A DNA stretch of 27,076 nt, from the NCBI GenBank assembly GCA_964416905.1, contig CAYQFL010000009.1, positions 1 through 27,076 of the forward strand, in the 5' to 3' direction. The notes under the pieces are model-generated. The model was not told the origin of the DNA. It saw only the letters and a list, made by a program, of their open reading frames with translations, and ran no database searches. The position numbers were made by a program, and so were the translations under genes. This document shows, one piece after another, positions 16,464 to 24,838 of the stretch. Position 1 is the stretch's first letter, and each line of letters opens with the position of its first letter. The stretch is from JASKKU01 sp964416905 (GTDB lineage: Archaea; Nanobdellota; Nanobdellia; Woesearchaeales; JASKKU01).

Positions 16464-17840
16464 ATGCTAAGGATATCAAACAAAAAAGGTCAATTTATCG
16501 GATGGTTTTTGTTTATCGTATTAATACTGTTCATTGCGGTGCCTCTCATAATGGAAGGGATTACAAATCAGTTAGGCTCTAGTGATCTATTAGCAAGAGC
16601 AGAAGTAAATTGCTACAGCATAATCCCTACAAAAGCTATATCTGGAGTACTTTGTAGGCCTGTTTTTGTAGATTATGGCAAAGGCACAAATCAATCACTA
16701 CCTTTGCTATTCGTGCTAATCACCTTTGTTCTAACAGCCGTCTTGATTTATGCATTAATTGAAGATGTGCCGCCTTTCAGAAATCAGATACAAAACCACA
16801 GGAGAGGACCTGCAGCAGTATTTACTATTTTAATTGCAGCAATGGTATCATTCTTTACCTCAACACCAAAGTATGTTACTATTTTGCTAACGTTTTCAGG
16901 TTCAGTTATTGTATACACAGTAATTGCTGTTTTCCTTGTCTTTGTTTTCTGGAGGATAGGATTACATTCACACAGAGAAGGCAGGAACTATCTAAGAGAA
17001 CACTACACAGGCCTCGCCAATGATAGGAGAGCTATACGACAAGAAAGGCTCGCGAACAGAGAGATAAGTAGAGATATTAGACGTTCCAGAGAGCTAGAAA
17101 AAGAACTAAAAGAGCTTAGGCAGAACGATGCTCAAGAACGCAAACCATTGGAACAACTTGAAAAAGTATTAAGAAGTATTCAAGGAGCTTTAAATAGACT
17201 TAATAGTATTACCGACCCCAATGAAAGGCAACATGCCCTTCATACTTTTAGGGAAAACGCGCATGAATTGCAGAATTTAGTACAGAGAATCCAAAGGGAA
17301 TTTCGTGATGAAACCAAAATAAATCAACACATAACATCCATCGAGAATACCATTAATAACACGTTGAGGATTGCACAAAAAAATATAAGGTCTGCAGATA
17401 AAAATGTTATAACAGCGATAAATGCTGCGGCAAAAAACGGCCTTGTTGACAACCTTAGAGAAAAATCTCTTCGCGGGCAACTTGCCGAGCTTAGAGCAGA
17501 TCACAACAAGATAATTGCTGAGATTGACGGTAGAATACATGAGCTAGAAGTGTTAAGAGATCGACTTCAAAGCATGTTAAATAATCAAAACCACGACATT
17601 GCACCGCTCTTAAATGAGGTCAGGCGAATTATAAATACGATTGGTAGCGGCAATTTACCAGACTCACAACAAATATTAGATGCCATACAGCATATAAATA
17701 ACTTAAAAGCTGTAATTGAAGACAACGAAAGAATCATCAACCAAGCTCAGAAAGTGGACGAAGAACTGCGAGATCTTTTAGAGAGAGCAGAGAGAGCAGT
17801 TAATCAGCTTAATAGTTTAGCGACACAAGTACCACCTTAA
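16464..17840 (+). CDS. Multi-pass membrane protein with long C-terminal coiled coil
   Basis: The protein has 458 residues. The N-terminus NKKGQFIGWFLF, followed by a long hydrophobic run, resembles an archaeal prepilin-like sequence or a first membrane helix. Predicted membrane segments lie at about 12-29, 80-100, 117-133 and 138-163; the loop between the first two carries Cys50 and Cys64 and is probably outside. Residues of about 165-455 are highly charged, rich in Arg, Glu, Leu and Gln, with heptad patterning (RELEKELKELRQNDAQE, RIHELEVLRDRLQSML), so a long cytoplasmic coiled coil is likely. The start is fixed by AAAGGTG. I do not recognise the family. It is a single-gene transcript by its own TATA box and downstream T tract. 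Confidence 0.88.
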   Translation: MLRISNKKGQFIGWFLFIVLILFIAVPLIMEGITNQLGSSDLLARAEVNCYSIIPTKAISGVLCRPVFVDYGKGTNQSLPLLFVLITFVLTAVLIYALIEDVPPFRNQIQNHRRGPAAVFTILIAAMVSFFTSTPKYVTILLTFSGSVIVYTVIAVFLVFVFWRIGLHSHREGRNYLREHYTGLANDRRAIRQERLANREISRDIRRSRELEKELKELRQNDAQERKPLEQLEKVLRSIQGALNRLNSITDPNERQHALHTFRENAHELQNLVQRIQREFRDETKINQHITSIENTINNTLRIAQKNIRSADKNVITAINAAAKNGLVDNLREKSLRGQLAELRADHNKIIAEIDGRIHELEVLRDRLQSMLNNQNHDIAPLLNEVRRIINTIGSGNLPDSQQILDAIQHINNLKAVIEDNERIINQAQKVDEELRDLLERAERAVNQLNSLATQVPP

Positions 17841-17846
17841 ACCTCA

Positions 17847-17870
17847 TTATTTTTTATTTTCTATTTCTTA
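17847..17870 (+). terminator. T-rich terminator after the coiled-coil gene
   Basis: ATTATTTTTTATTTTCTATTT follows the stop codon on the plus strand. The opposing gene ends immediately beyond it. Confidence 0.5.
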
Positions 17871-17873
17871 TTT

Positions 17874-18617
17874 CTATGATAAAATCTCATACAAAATCCT
17901 TGCTGCAGGCTTTGCAAATCGATAATTTTCTCTTTCAGCCAGGTTAATGCCTTTAGCCAAGTTATCAATCAAACCTTGCTCATTAGATTTAAAGGTTTCA
18001 TACTTCTTTATTATCTTATTATGAATATCATTCTTTCCCTGCTTTAGAATATCCAAGGCTGTTTTTAGGTTTTCTTCAGGCTCAACTTTAAAATTTGACA
18101 GAATATTTATTCTCTCTTCAAGGTAATCCAAATAGGTATATACTGGCTTTACAAATTCAGGCAAATTAATCTTAACAAGAAAACTAGGTTCCTCACCCTC
18201 AAGACACCCTATTTTTTTAAGCTTTTGATATTTATCGTTGAGCTTAGCAAACAAATCAACAGACTGAACAAAGAAATCAACATAATGCTCTCGAGACAAA
18301 GATTTTGGATTCTTCAGTTGAAAGAAATTAAAATCCTGCATTACCCTCTGATAAACTTCGTAAAACTCCATCAAGTCTTCATTTCTTAATAACGCAGTTA
18401 AAGTATACTTTGGGAACTTTAAAGTAATATCTGCTACTGGATTATCATACTTTATCATTATCTGCTCAACATCAAACATTTGTGTGTGAGAAAAACCATC
18501 GTACTGCTGAGTATACTTAAGGTTTAAGCCCTTTACTTTTTCAGATAATTCTTTAGACATCTTTGGCAAATCCAAAACTGAATTAACAACCTCTTCCAGA
18601 GAAATGGTTTCAGACAT
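17874..18617 (-). CDS. Helical family protein, paralogue 1 of 4
   Basis: The protein has 247 residues starting MSETISLEEVVNSVLDLPKM. The frame is open to 18689, but the TATA box at 18651-18660 and AGG 7 bases before the ATG at 18617 show that the shorter start is right. It has no signal peptide or membrane segment and is predicted to be mainly helical and cytoplasmic. It shares with the next three genes an N-terminal 'LExxVNSxLxLPxxSK', a central 'PKYTxxxxx' and 'KLxxKxxxLxxxG-xxGDEP-xLxVKxxLxxxxxxVxxYxxxL' region, and a C-terminal 'GxIxxLxxGINLxExxNxxxxKPxAxxxYxIL' block. Cys is rare. No family is recognised. It is the most divergent of the first three members. Confidence 0.85.
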   Translation of the reverse strand: MSETISLEEVVNSVLDLPKMSKELSEKVKGLNLKYTQQYDGFSHTQMFDVEQIMIKYDNPVADITLKFPKYTLTALLRNEDLMEFYEVYQRVMQDFNFFQLKNPKSLSREHYVDFFVQSVDLFAKLNDKYQKLKKIGCLEGEEPSFLVKINLPEFVKPVYTYLDYLEERINILSNFKVEPEENLKTALDILKQGKNDIHNKIIKKYETFKSNEQGLIDNLAKGINLAERENYRFAKPAARILYEILS

Positions 18618-18650
18618 TCTCTCACCTAAAATTCCATCACGAAAAGCGCG

Positions 18651-18660
18651 ATATAAAGCT
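18651..18660 (-). promoter_or_regulatory. TATA box of helical paralogue 1
   Basis: The minus strand reads AGCTTTATAT, 34 bases before the start codon at 18617. The spacing equals that of the TATA boxes of paralogues 2 and 3 (32 bases), and it lies inside the alternative longer reading frame. Confidence 0.6.
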
Positions 18661-18730
18661 TTCAATTTGATACCCAAAAAAACCAACAAAAACTAAGGAA
18701 TTAAATAATAAAACAAACAAAACAACATCT

Positions 18731-19531
18731 CTAAGCTTCATACTTAGAAACCGCATACATGACATTAGCGAATGCTTTGCTTAACTTCTTGTTCTGTGGT
18801 TCAAGTAAATTTACGCCGTCCTTTAACAATTCAACAAATCCTGACTCTTTCAAAAACTCATAATTCTCTACGATTCCCTGAATGTAATTCTTTATTTTGT
18901 CGTACGGCTTGACTATCTTCTTTGGATTATATTCCTTAGATTTATTGCTGTCTTCAATTTTAGAAACTGAGCTTAAAACAGATTCTAAAGCTTCATTATA
19001 CTCCACTACTCCTTGGATTAAATCATCAAGGAATAATTTAACCTTCAACTTAGGCTCATCACCAACAATAATCTCTTTTTCTTTAAGTTCATTATAAAAA
19101 TCAGCGAAATTCTTGAAGGAATCAACAGCGTTCTCAAACAACGAGGAATACTCTCTCATAGACAAATCGCTTGGTTCATGAAGAGATTGAAGATATGCTA
19201 AAGCGTCAAGTGTTTTAACATTAAGCTCATAAAGGTTAGTATAAAAATCTTTCAATGCTGCAAGCTTTTTCTCTCCGGACATTTGCTCAATTTCTTGATA
19301 GTACTCATCGTTAATAGCATATTTAGGCACTTCAGGTTCAAGACTGATAACAGAATCATCCAACCTTTTTGTGAAATAAGGCATCTTCAAAGGCATGCCT
19401 ATTGCATAACTTTCGTCTTCAGTAACTGAAACCAAACCTTTGCTATTGATTTTATCTGCAAAAGCTTTAGATTTCTCAGGTAGCTTTAATAATGAATTAA
19501 CTAAATTTTCTAGAGCAGTTTTTTCTTTCAT
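18731..19531 (-). CDS. Helical family protein, paralogue 2 of 4
   Basis: The protein has 266 residues, with no signal peptide or membrane segment and a high Lys/Glu content; mainly helical by composition. It is closest to paralogue 3: both share 'LPxxSKxFADxxN' near residue 20, 'VPKYxIxExxYQxxEQ', 'KEKxxxxGDEPxLxVKLxLDxxIQxVVEYxxxLxSVL', 'KPYxxIKxYxxxIxxNYxFLxESGFVELxKDGVNLLEP' and a C-terminal 'KLSKAFAxVMYAxSKY'. The start follows AGG by 7 bases. It has its own TATA box in a duplicated promoter, so it is probably transcribed alone. Function unknown. Confidence 0.87.
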   Translation of the reverse strand: MKEKTALENLVNSLLKLPEKSKAFADKINSKGLVSVTEDESYAIGMPLKMPYFTKRLDDSVISLEPEVPKYAINDEYYQEIEQMSGEKKLAALKDFYTNLYELNVKTLDALAYLQSLHEPSDLSMREYSSLFENAVDSFKNFADFYNELKEKEIIVGDEPKLKVKLFLDDLIQGVVEYNEALESVLSSVSKIEDSNKSKEYNPKKIVKPYDKIKNYIQGIVENYEFLKESGFVELLKDGVNLLEPQNKKLSKAFANVMYAVSKYEA

Positions 19532-19582
19532 TTTTTCACCTGTGAGTGGTTAACAAAATATAGAATATAAAGTTTTCGTTTT
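19529..19582 (-). promoter_or_regulatory. Duplicated promoter, copy at paralogue 2
   Basis: This 54-base segment covers the start codon, AGGTGA site, a GTTAAC palindrome and the TATA box (CTTTATATTC, 19563-19572). It matches 20457-20510 at 53 of 54 positions; the only difference is T/C near 19543. The leader would be about 10 bases. Confidence 0.8.
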
Positions 19583-19640
19583 AAAGCTCAGGAGGTTATA
19601 AACCCGTAAAAATACTGAGGACAAAAAATAAAATAAATTT

Positions 19641-20459
19641 TTATTTGATATACTTAGAAATTGCATACATAACACTAGCGAACGCTTTGCTTAACTTTCT
19701 ATGCTCTGGTTCAAGTAAATTTACGCCATCCTTAAACAACTCAACAAACCCTGACTCTCTCAAAAACGTATAATTCTGTAAGATTCTGTAAACGTAGTGC
19801 TTTATTTCGTTGTACGGCTTGAGTCTCTTCTTTGGAATCTTGTCTAATCTTAAAACAGACTTTAAAGTCGTATCATACTCCACGACTTGTTGGATTATCG
19901 GATCTAAATTTAGTTTAACCGTTAACCGTGGTTCATCACCCAAAAGAACCCCCTTTTCCTTAAGTTGTTTATATTCAGTGTTAAATTTAAAAAATGCATC
20001 AACCGCGATCGAAAATAAAGACTGATAATCCGATTCTTCAGAAAAGTAGAACATAGCTCTTTCTTTTTCATAGAATAACATGTTTTTACTATCACTTTTC
20101 ACATTCATATCTTCATAAAGAGCTTTAAAGATTTCCAAGACAGGGACTATTTTAGCATCAAGTCTTAATAAATCCTTATAAGCAGCATATAACTCTTTAA
20201 CTTTCTCGCCTTCTAACTTTTGCTCCAAACCTTGATAAAGAGTCTCAGTTATTGTATATTTAGGAACATAAAGATCTATATTCAAAGAATCTAACTCAGG
20301 TGTAAAAGAAGGTACCTCCAAGGTTTCGTCAACCAAATAAGTTGCTTGTTTCCGTGAACCAGGATCTTTACCATTAAAGTCATCTGCGAAATATTTAGAT
20401 GTTTCTGATAAACTCGACAATAAATGAACAAGCTCTTCCAAGTCATCTTCTGCACTCAT
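19641..20459 (-). CDS. Helical family protein, paralogue 3 of 4
   Basis: The protein has 272 residues; predicted cytoplasmic and helical, rich in Leu, Lys and Glu. It matches paralogue 2 along the whole length and most strongly in the last 80 residues (NYTFLRESGFVELFKDGVNL, then KLSKAFASVMYAISKY). About 20 residues near position 110-140 (ENKxMLFYEKERAMFYFSEE type) are an insertion relative to paralogue 2. The start is fixed by AGG 7 bases upstream and a TATA box 32 bases upstream. The promoter is almost identical to that of paralogue 2 although the coding sequences have drifted. Function unknown. Confidence 0.87.
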   Translation of the reverse strand: MSAEDDLEELVHLLSSLSETSKYFADDFNGKDPGSRKQATYLVDETLEVPSFTPELDSLNIDLYVPKYTITETLYQGLEQKLEGEKVKELYAAYKDLLRLDAKIVPVLEIFKALYEDMNVKSDSKNMLFYEKERAMFYFSEESDYQSLFSIAVDAFFKFNTEYKQLKEKGVLLGDEPRLTVKLNLDPIIQQVVEYDTTLKSVLRLDKIPKKRLKPYNEIKHYVYRILQNYTFLRESGFVELFKDGVNLLEPEHRKLSKAFASVMYAISKYIK

Positions 20460-20510
20460 TTTTTCACCTGCGAGTGGTTAACAAAATATAGAATATAAAG
20501 TTTTCGTTTT
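20457..20510 (-). promoter_or_regulatory. Duplicated promoter, copy at paralogue 3
   Basis: It matches 19529-19582 at 53 of 54 positions; the TATA box is at 20491-20500. The match stops right upstream of the TATA box (after CGTTTT), so the conserved unit is just the core promoter plus leader. Confidence 0.8.
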
Positions 20511-20522
20511 CATAAAGTATTA

Positions 20523-21203
20523 TTAACTTAGTTTTTTTGAACTTGAATACAATTCATAAGTTATCTTTGCTATGGGCTCTAAGAACCATCTATTCTTTAT
20601 ATCACACAAATCAACGCCTTCGTTTAACCTTTTAACAACACCTGTATCTTTAAGCACCTCAAAATAATCCAGCATTCTCTTGATTCTAAGGTTCCTGTGA
20701 TTGATCTTGACCTTAAGGTTGATATAATCACTTCTTTCAAAATCTGAATGTTCTTGATTAAAAGCAGTATTTCTCCTTGTGAAATCGTTAAGGTAATTGT
20801 TTAATTTATCTAAAACATCCCCATACGATTTAATATTTTCCACTACCTTTTCCAACTCGACTTTTGCTATCAGCTTATCAGGTTTTCTCAAATTATTTTG
20901 TCTCACAACAGCATCTTTTTTTGATAAGTCTATAAGTTCATAAAACCTCAAGAAATAATCATCATAAGAAGGAAAGTCTGCAAAAAGATAATCTTCCAAA
21001 GAGAAAGAATCATTCTTACTATAATATGGCTTCAAATCAATCATGGAGTCATCTAAAATATTAATTTTAACCTCATCGATCAAATTCTCTAACGACTTAT
21101 CCCTCTTAGCATACTTGCTTATCTTAGCTATAAAATCAGGGTTTGACTTGTAAAGGTCCAATAATGAATCAACAAACCATGCTAACATTTTATCTTTAAC
21201 CAT
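20523..21203 (-). CDS. Helical family protein, paralogue 4 of 4 (divergent)
   Basis: The protein has 226 residues and is the shortest and most divergent of the four. It keeps the family ends: 'LAWFVDSLLDLYKSNPDF' at the N-terminus and 'KDTGVVKRLNEGVDLCDIKN', then 'EPIAKITYEL' at the C-terminus, plus 'KLIAKVELEKVVENIKSYGDVL' in the middle. It is predicted to be cytoplasmic and helical and ends in a basic SSSKKLS tail. GGGTG lies about 9 bases before the ATG; no TATA box as clear as in the others is seen. It stands divergent to the isomerase gene. Function unknown. Confidence 0.82.
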   Translation of the reverse strand: MVKDKMLAWFVDSLLDLYKSNPDFIAKISKYAKRDKSLENLIDEVKINILDDSMIDLKPYYSKNDSFSLEDYLFADFPSYDDYFLRFYELIDLSKKDAVVRQNNLRKPDKLIAKVELEKVVENIKSYGDVLDKLNNYLNDFTRRNTAFNQEHSDFERSDYINLKVKINHRNLRIKRMLDYFEVLKDTGVVKRLNEGVDLCDIKNRWFLEPIAKITYELYSSSKKLS

Positions 21204-21310
21204 TCTTTATACACCCAATGTCGTATGTAAAAGTTAAGTATAACAAAACAAAAGAGAGTCTTTACTTAACAGTGTTAACTGCTTTTTATTAAAAATCTTT
21301 TTGCTTAGAA

Positions 21311-21320
21311 ACTTATAAAA
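21311..21320 (+). promoter_or_regulatory. Candidate TATA box of the isomerase operon
   Basis: ACTTATAAAA lies 47 bases before the ATG at 21358. A weak site (CAGGTAA) lies between them. The intergenic region 21204-21357 serves two divergent genes. Confidence 0.45.
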
Positions 21321-21357
21321 GAAATCTTTTTAAAGCAGGTAAACAAAGTTAAGCTAG

Positions 21358-22527
21358 ATGCAAAAAGCTAAAGCACGTAAACAGACAAACCAGCTAAAGA
21401 TAACATATTTCCCTGACATAAAAGTCTATAGAAAATCTTTTGATGACATAAATAAAATTAATTTCTACCTGAAAGCAAAGCAATTACTAAAGAAACCGAT
21501 AAGAATAAAGCTCAACAAAGAGTATAAAAACATAATAGTCATTGGAAACGGCGGGTCAATAAATCCTTTACTTACACTTTATAATCCATTTAAGAACAAA
21601 AAAAAGAATCTTTTCGTTTTAAACTCTGAAGATCCTTGGTTAATTAAAAGATATTCTAAATTAAACAAAAATAATACTTTGGTAATCGCAATCTCAAAAT
21701 CCGGGGAAACGAGTAGCGTAGTATTCAACTATCTTGCGCTTCAACAATATGATTCTATTGTAATAACCGCTAGTAAAAACAGCACTCTCGCAAAGTTAGC
21801 CAAAGCCAGAAAAGCAAAGATAATCTTATCAGACAAAAACATCTCTGGAAGGTTCTCAGGATTCTCTGAATCTAGTTTATTACCGCTTAAACTTTTAAAC
21901 ATAAACACAAAAGAAATTCTTAAAGGAAGCTTAAAAGTTGATGTTCAAGAAGCTTACAAGCTCGCCAAATTTCTGTATGAAAACGAGAAAAAAGGTTACA
22001 CTACTTTATACATACCAATTTATTCTGTGCAGTTAGAACCTCTATTTACAATGTTATCTCAATTGTTCCACGAGACCTTTGGAAAAAACAAAAAAGGCTT
22101 AACAATTTACGGCGGTCTAGCACCAGAAACACAGCACCACAGCAATCAAAGGTTCTTTGGTGGAAGAAAAGATTCTCAGGCATTATTCATTTATGTGAAA
22201 AGCAATTCAAGTTTTATGCTTAAAGAAAATCAGGTTCCAAAAATAAAATACAAAGGTTATGCTTTAAACAAAATAACTAATCTTGACTTTAATGACTTGG
22301 TTTACAAAGAATTCTTAGGCACAGTAAAAACAGCAATAGCCAAGAAAATTCCTTCTACAAGTATAACAACTGAAGTAAATGAAAGCAATATTGGCGAATT
22401 ATTGATGTTCTTTTACTTTGTCGCTTACTTCTCAGCAAAGTTAAGGAGAGTAAACCCTTTTGACCAACCTGATGTAGAGCTAAGTAAAAAAGAATCTTTA
22501 AAAGAAATTTTTGAATCTCAAAACTAG
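21358..22527 (+). CDS. pgi: Glucose-6-phosphate isomerase-like SIS-domain protein
   Basis: The protein has 389 residues. It has the two-SIS-domain layout of short-form phosphoglucose isomerases: a sugar-phosphate loop GNGGSI (63-68), SKSGETS (113-119), GRFSGFSESSLLPL (164-177), PETQHHSNQRFFGG (256-269) with Glu257 and His260/261, and NPFDQPDVELSKK near the C-terminus with Lys377, equivalent to the catalytic Lys of the family's 'PFDQxGVExxK' motif. It should interconvert glucose 6-phosphate and fructose 6-phosphate in the cytoplasm. It is shorter than the 430-550 residues of bacterial enzymes, lacking an N-terminal portion. The usual Gly in QPGVE is Asp here. A bifunctional phosphoglucose/phosphomannose role cannot be excluded. 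Acylphosphatase follows after 3 bases. Confidence 0.9.
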   Translation: MQKAKARKQTNQLKITYFPDIKVYRKSFDDINKINFYLKAKQLLKKPIRIKLNKEYKNIIVIGNGGSINPLLTLYNPFKNKKKNLFVLNSEDPWLIKRYSKLNKNNTLVIAISKSGETSSVVFNYLALQQYDSIVITASKNSTLAKLAKARKAKIILSDKNISGRFSGFSESSLLPLKLLNINTKEILKGSLKVDVQEAYKLAKFLYENEKKGYTTLYIPIYSVQLEPLFTMLSQLFHETFGKNKKGLTIYGGLAPETQHHSNQRFFGGRKDSQALFIYVKSNSSFMLKENQVPKIKYKGYALNKITNLDFNDLVYKEFLGTVKTAIAKKIPSTSITTEVNESNIGELLMFFYFVAYFSAKLRRVNPFDQPDVELSKKESLKEIFESQN

Positions 22528-22530
22528 AAA

Positions 22531-22815
22531 ATGAACAAGGATAATAATATTTGCAAAAGGATCAGGATTTTTGGTTATGTGCAAGGCGTTGGTTTCAGAT
22601 GGTATGTCTATAAAAGCGCGAAAGAATTAGGCTTAAAAGGTTATGTGAAAAACTTAAATGACGGCAGTGTTCAAGCAGTAATATGCGGTAAAAAAGAAGA
22701 TGTTGAAAAGCTCATAGAGAAATGTTACAAAGGACCAAGTTATGCAATAGTAAACAGAATTGATATTGAAGATTTTAATAATCAAAGCTTTAATGACTTC
22801 AAGATTGAACTTTAG
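22531..22815 (+). CDS. acyP: Acylphosphatase
   Basis: The protein has 94 residues, the normal length of the family. The signature GYVQGVGFRWYV (15-26) holds the phosphate-binding Arg23, and GYVKNLNDGSVQ (37-48) holds the catalytic Asn41. It hydrolyses acyl phosphates such as 1,3-bisphosphoglycerate or acetyl phosphate in the cytoplasm. It is co-transcribed with the isomerase gene (3-base gap). Its stop codon overlaps the stop of the opposing operon by 4 bases. Confidence 0.95.
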   Translation: MNKDNNICKRIRIFGYVQGVGFRWYVYKSAKELGLKGYVKNLNDGSVQAVICGKKEDVEKLIEKCYKGPSYAIVNRIDIEDFNNQSFNDFKIEL

Positions 22816-24041
22816 ATATAAACCGAAAAACTGAACACTGGTTTCTCAAACTTAAAAGTCTTGTAATTAAACACAGGTTTATTGTACTCCAAATCAAAGT
22901 TAAAGTAATGTCTTTGCAAATTACATTCTTTTTTCCTCAGTTTAAGAAGGTCTTGTTTAAAGTTATCAAAATTAGCGTGCTCAATAATTTTTGGGTTCAA
23001 ATAGCTCGAAGAGCCATCATCCAAGAAATAAGATTCACATTCTGGGAAAATCTCTTTATAATTCTCAAAATTATACTCCTCCAGAAGTGTACAGAAATCT
23101 AAAGACGAAAAATAGGCTTGATTTTCTGTATAAAACTTATTTAAAGTTCTTGCAGCTGCAGATATTGCCTCTTCAACATTTCCCGTTTCAACATTAGCTA
23201 GTGGACCATCGGACTTTCTAGCAAGAGTGTATGCATAAATAAAGTAATAAAAATTAACAACAACATCCTTAATTTTTGTATCCTGAAAACACACCTGTCC
23301 ATCATATGTCTTAACCAAAGAAAAATTAAGCGTTGTTTCAGAATCTCCTGATTCAGACAGATTATAGATATTCCCTACATAGCTCAACGGAATTTCTAAA
23401 CCCTGGAATTTTTTAAGGTTTAAAGATTTCATAAAAGAATTATCTGCCAGAGGATTAATGCCACAGGGTTTTATTTCAATAAGTCCATTATGATTAAGAT
23501 TCGGCGCAAAACTCATAGGTTTACTATCGTTAAATGCAAAGAAGTTGTAGTAATAATCAGTATTAAGATTCTTAAAGAGTTCCTTGAAAGATTCAGTGGT
23601 TATATCGGATTCTTTTAAGGCTTCTTTTGAGAACATATCAACTACAACATTATTAGCAATATTTTCTTTTCTAAACTCGCATCTGCAGCTTTTATCTTTT
23701 GATTGTTCACACATCATAAAATCATCAACAAAGTCATAGAACGCTTTTTCCTCAGGTGTTTCTAAATCAACAATATTAAAATTATACTTTGCAAAAACAT
23801 CTTCTTTATTACTGTTAACACAATCTTCAATATTTGAACTAGCTGAACATTTTTCTTTAAGATCCTCAACAGCCTTCGTTAAATTTTCATAAACATCAAA
23901 GTATGCAATGCCCTGGTCAACATTAACTGTAGCATTAACATAAACCGCATACCTTTGAGTTAGATTTGAAGGAAGATTATAGACTGCATAACTAACTAGT
24001 ATAAACAAAATCCCCAATCCAAAAACGATTTTTTTATTCAT
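22812..24041 (-). CDS. Membrane-anchored extracellular protein, last gene of the pilin-like operon
   Basis: The protein has 409 residues. Lys-Lys at residues 3-4 and one hydrophobic helix at about 5-21 act as signal anchor; the rest is predicted to be outside. It has Cys pairs (CSASSNIEDC near 63-72, CEQSKDKSCRCEF near 111-123, later single Cys) that may form disulfides, and several N-glycosylation sequons. Its ATG overlaps the stop of the preceding gene (ATGA), so translation is probably coupled. The soluble part matches no family I recognise. In this position it could be the large tip subunit or minor pilin of the structure encoded by the operon (inference). Confidence 0.85.
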   Translation of the reverse strand: MNKKIVFGLGILFILVSYAVYNLPSNLTQRYAVYVNATVNVDQGIAYFDVYENLTKAVEDLKEKCSASSNIEDCVNSNKEDVFAKYNFNIVDLETPEEKAFYDFVDDFMMCEQSKDKSCRCEFRKENIANNVVVDMFSKEALKESDITTESFKELFKNLNTDYYYNFFAFNDSKPMSFAPNLNHNGLIEIKPCGINPLADNSFMKSLNLKKFQGLEIPLSYVGNIYNLSESGDSETTLNFSLVKTYDGQVCFQDTKIKDVVVNFYYFIYAYTLARKSDGPLANVETGNVEEAISAAARTLNKFYTENQAYFSSLDFCTLLEEYNFENYKEIFPECESYFLDDGSSSYLNPKIIEHANFDNFKQDLLKLRKKECNLQRHYFNFDLEYNKPVFNYKTFKFEKPVFSFSVYI

Positions 24042-24838
24042 TTTTCTAAAGACATTTTGATTATACCACTATCAAACTTAAGATTAATTTTATCCTCTAA
24101 ATCACATTCATTAATTAACTCTTTAACATTAAAACTTACCCCTGTGTGATTTCCTTTCAAGATAAGTTCTAGATAATCTTCACCTGCGCCAACTATATAA
24201 AACTTAAAATCATCAGGATTTATATGAATCATATAAGTATCTTCAGAATCACAATAATTAAGGAGTATGAAAGGTATAAATAACTCCAAGGATACTTTCA
24301 AACCAGAAACATTCGTAAATTGCTCAGGAATCTCAACCAATTCATTTGTAATCATTTCGTATGATTTAACTATGTTTTTGATGTTGACCTTGTTCATAGG
24401 ATATCCTATTAAAATTTCTTTATCCATGGTAAAATTATAATCAATATCAAAGAACAAGAACGGATAATCAAGATATCTTGGTTTTAGGTTTTGATTAAGT
24501 GTTTTATTATAATAACTCGCAAATTTCTCTGCCGTGAAACATTGAGTACTCTTTTGATTCCAAAGAATATTGCCTCTATAAACAAAACATCCCTCAAATT
24601 GCTTTAGCTTTGCAAGCTCAAAAGTCAGATTATTGCTTTCAATCAAAACAGTTCTATCAAGGTAATTCTTTAACCTCTCGGAATTAAACCCGGCTCTCAG
24701 CAATTGGTTAGATAAAAGACCATATCTTTCGTTAGATGACGAACTATAGAAGTTAGTAGCAGCTATCGTTAAAGCAATTAATGCAAAAATGGCTATTAAA
24801 ACATTAAATGCAATTCCTTTTTTGCTCATAGCTCTCAT
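24038..24838 (-). CDS. Pilin-like membrane protein with KKG-type N-terminus
   Basis: The protein has 266 residues. The N-terminus MRAMSKKGIAFNVLIAIFAL has the Lys-Lys-Gly, then hydrophobic helix pattern of archaeal prepilin (class III) signal sequences; a second in-frame ATG (MSKKG) gives an even more typical n-region. Residues 35 onward are predicted to be extracellular, with five Cys and several N-glycosylation sequons. Its start overlaps the previous stop by 4 bases (ATGA), and the next gene overlaps its end in the same way. The length is above that of a major pilin, so a minor pilin or pseudopilin is more likely. Prepilin processing is inferred from sequence alone. Confidence 0.83.
   Translation of the reverse strand: MRAMSKKGIAFNVLIAIFALIALTIAATNFYSSSSNERYGLLSNQLLRAGFNSERLKNYLDRTVLIESNNLTFELAKLKQFEGCFVYRGNILWNQKSTQCFTAEKFASYYNKTLNQNLKPRYLDYPFLFFDIDYNFTMDKEILIGYPMNKVNIKNIVKSYEMITNELVEIPEQFTNVSGLKVSLELFIPFILLNYCDSEDTYMIHINPDDFKFYIVGAGEDYLELILKGNHTGVSFNVKELINECDLEDKINLKFDSGIIKMSLEK

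Noticed and set aside
18615..18689. Longer start (18689) for helical paralogue 1
   Set aside because: It lies upstream of the TATA box at 18651-18660 and lacks a ribosome binding site; the ATG at 18617 fits the pattern of its paralogues.
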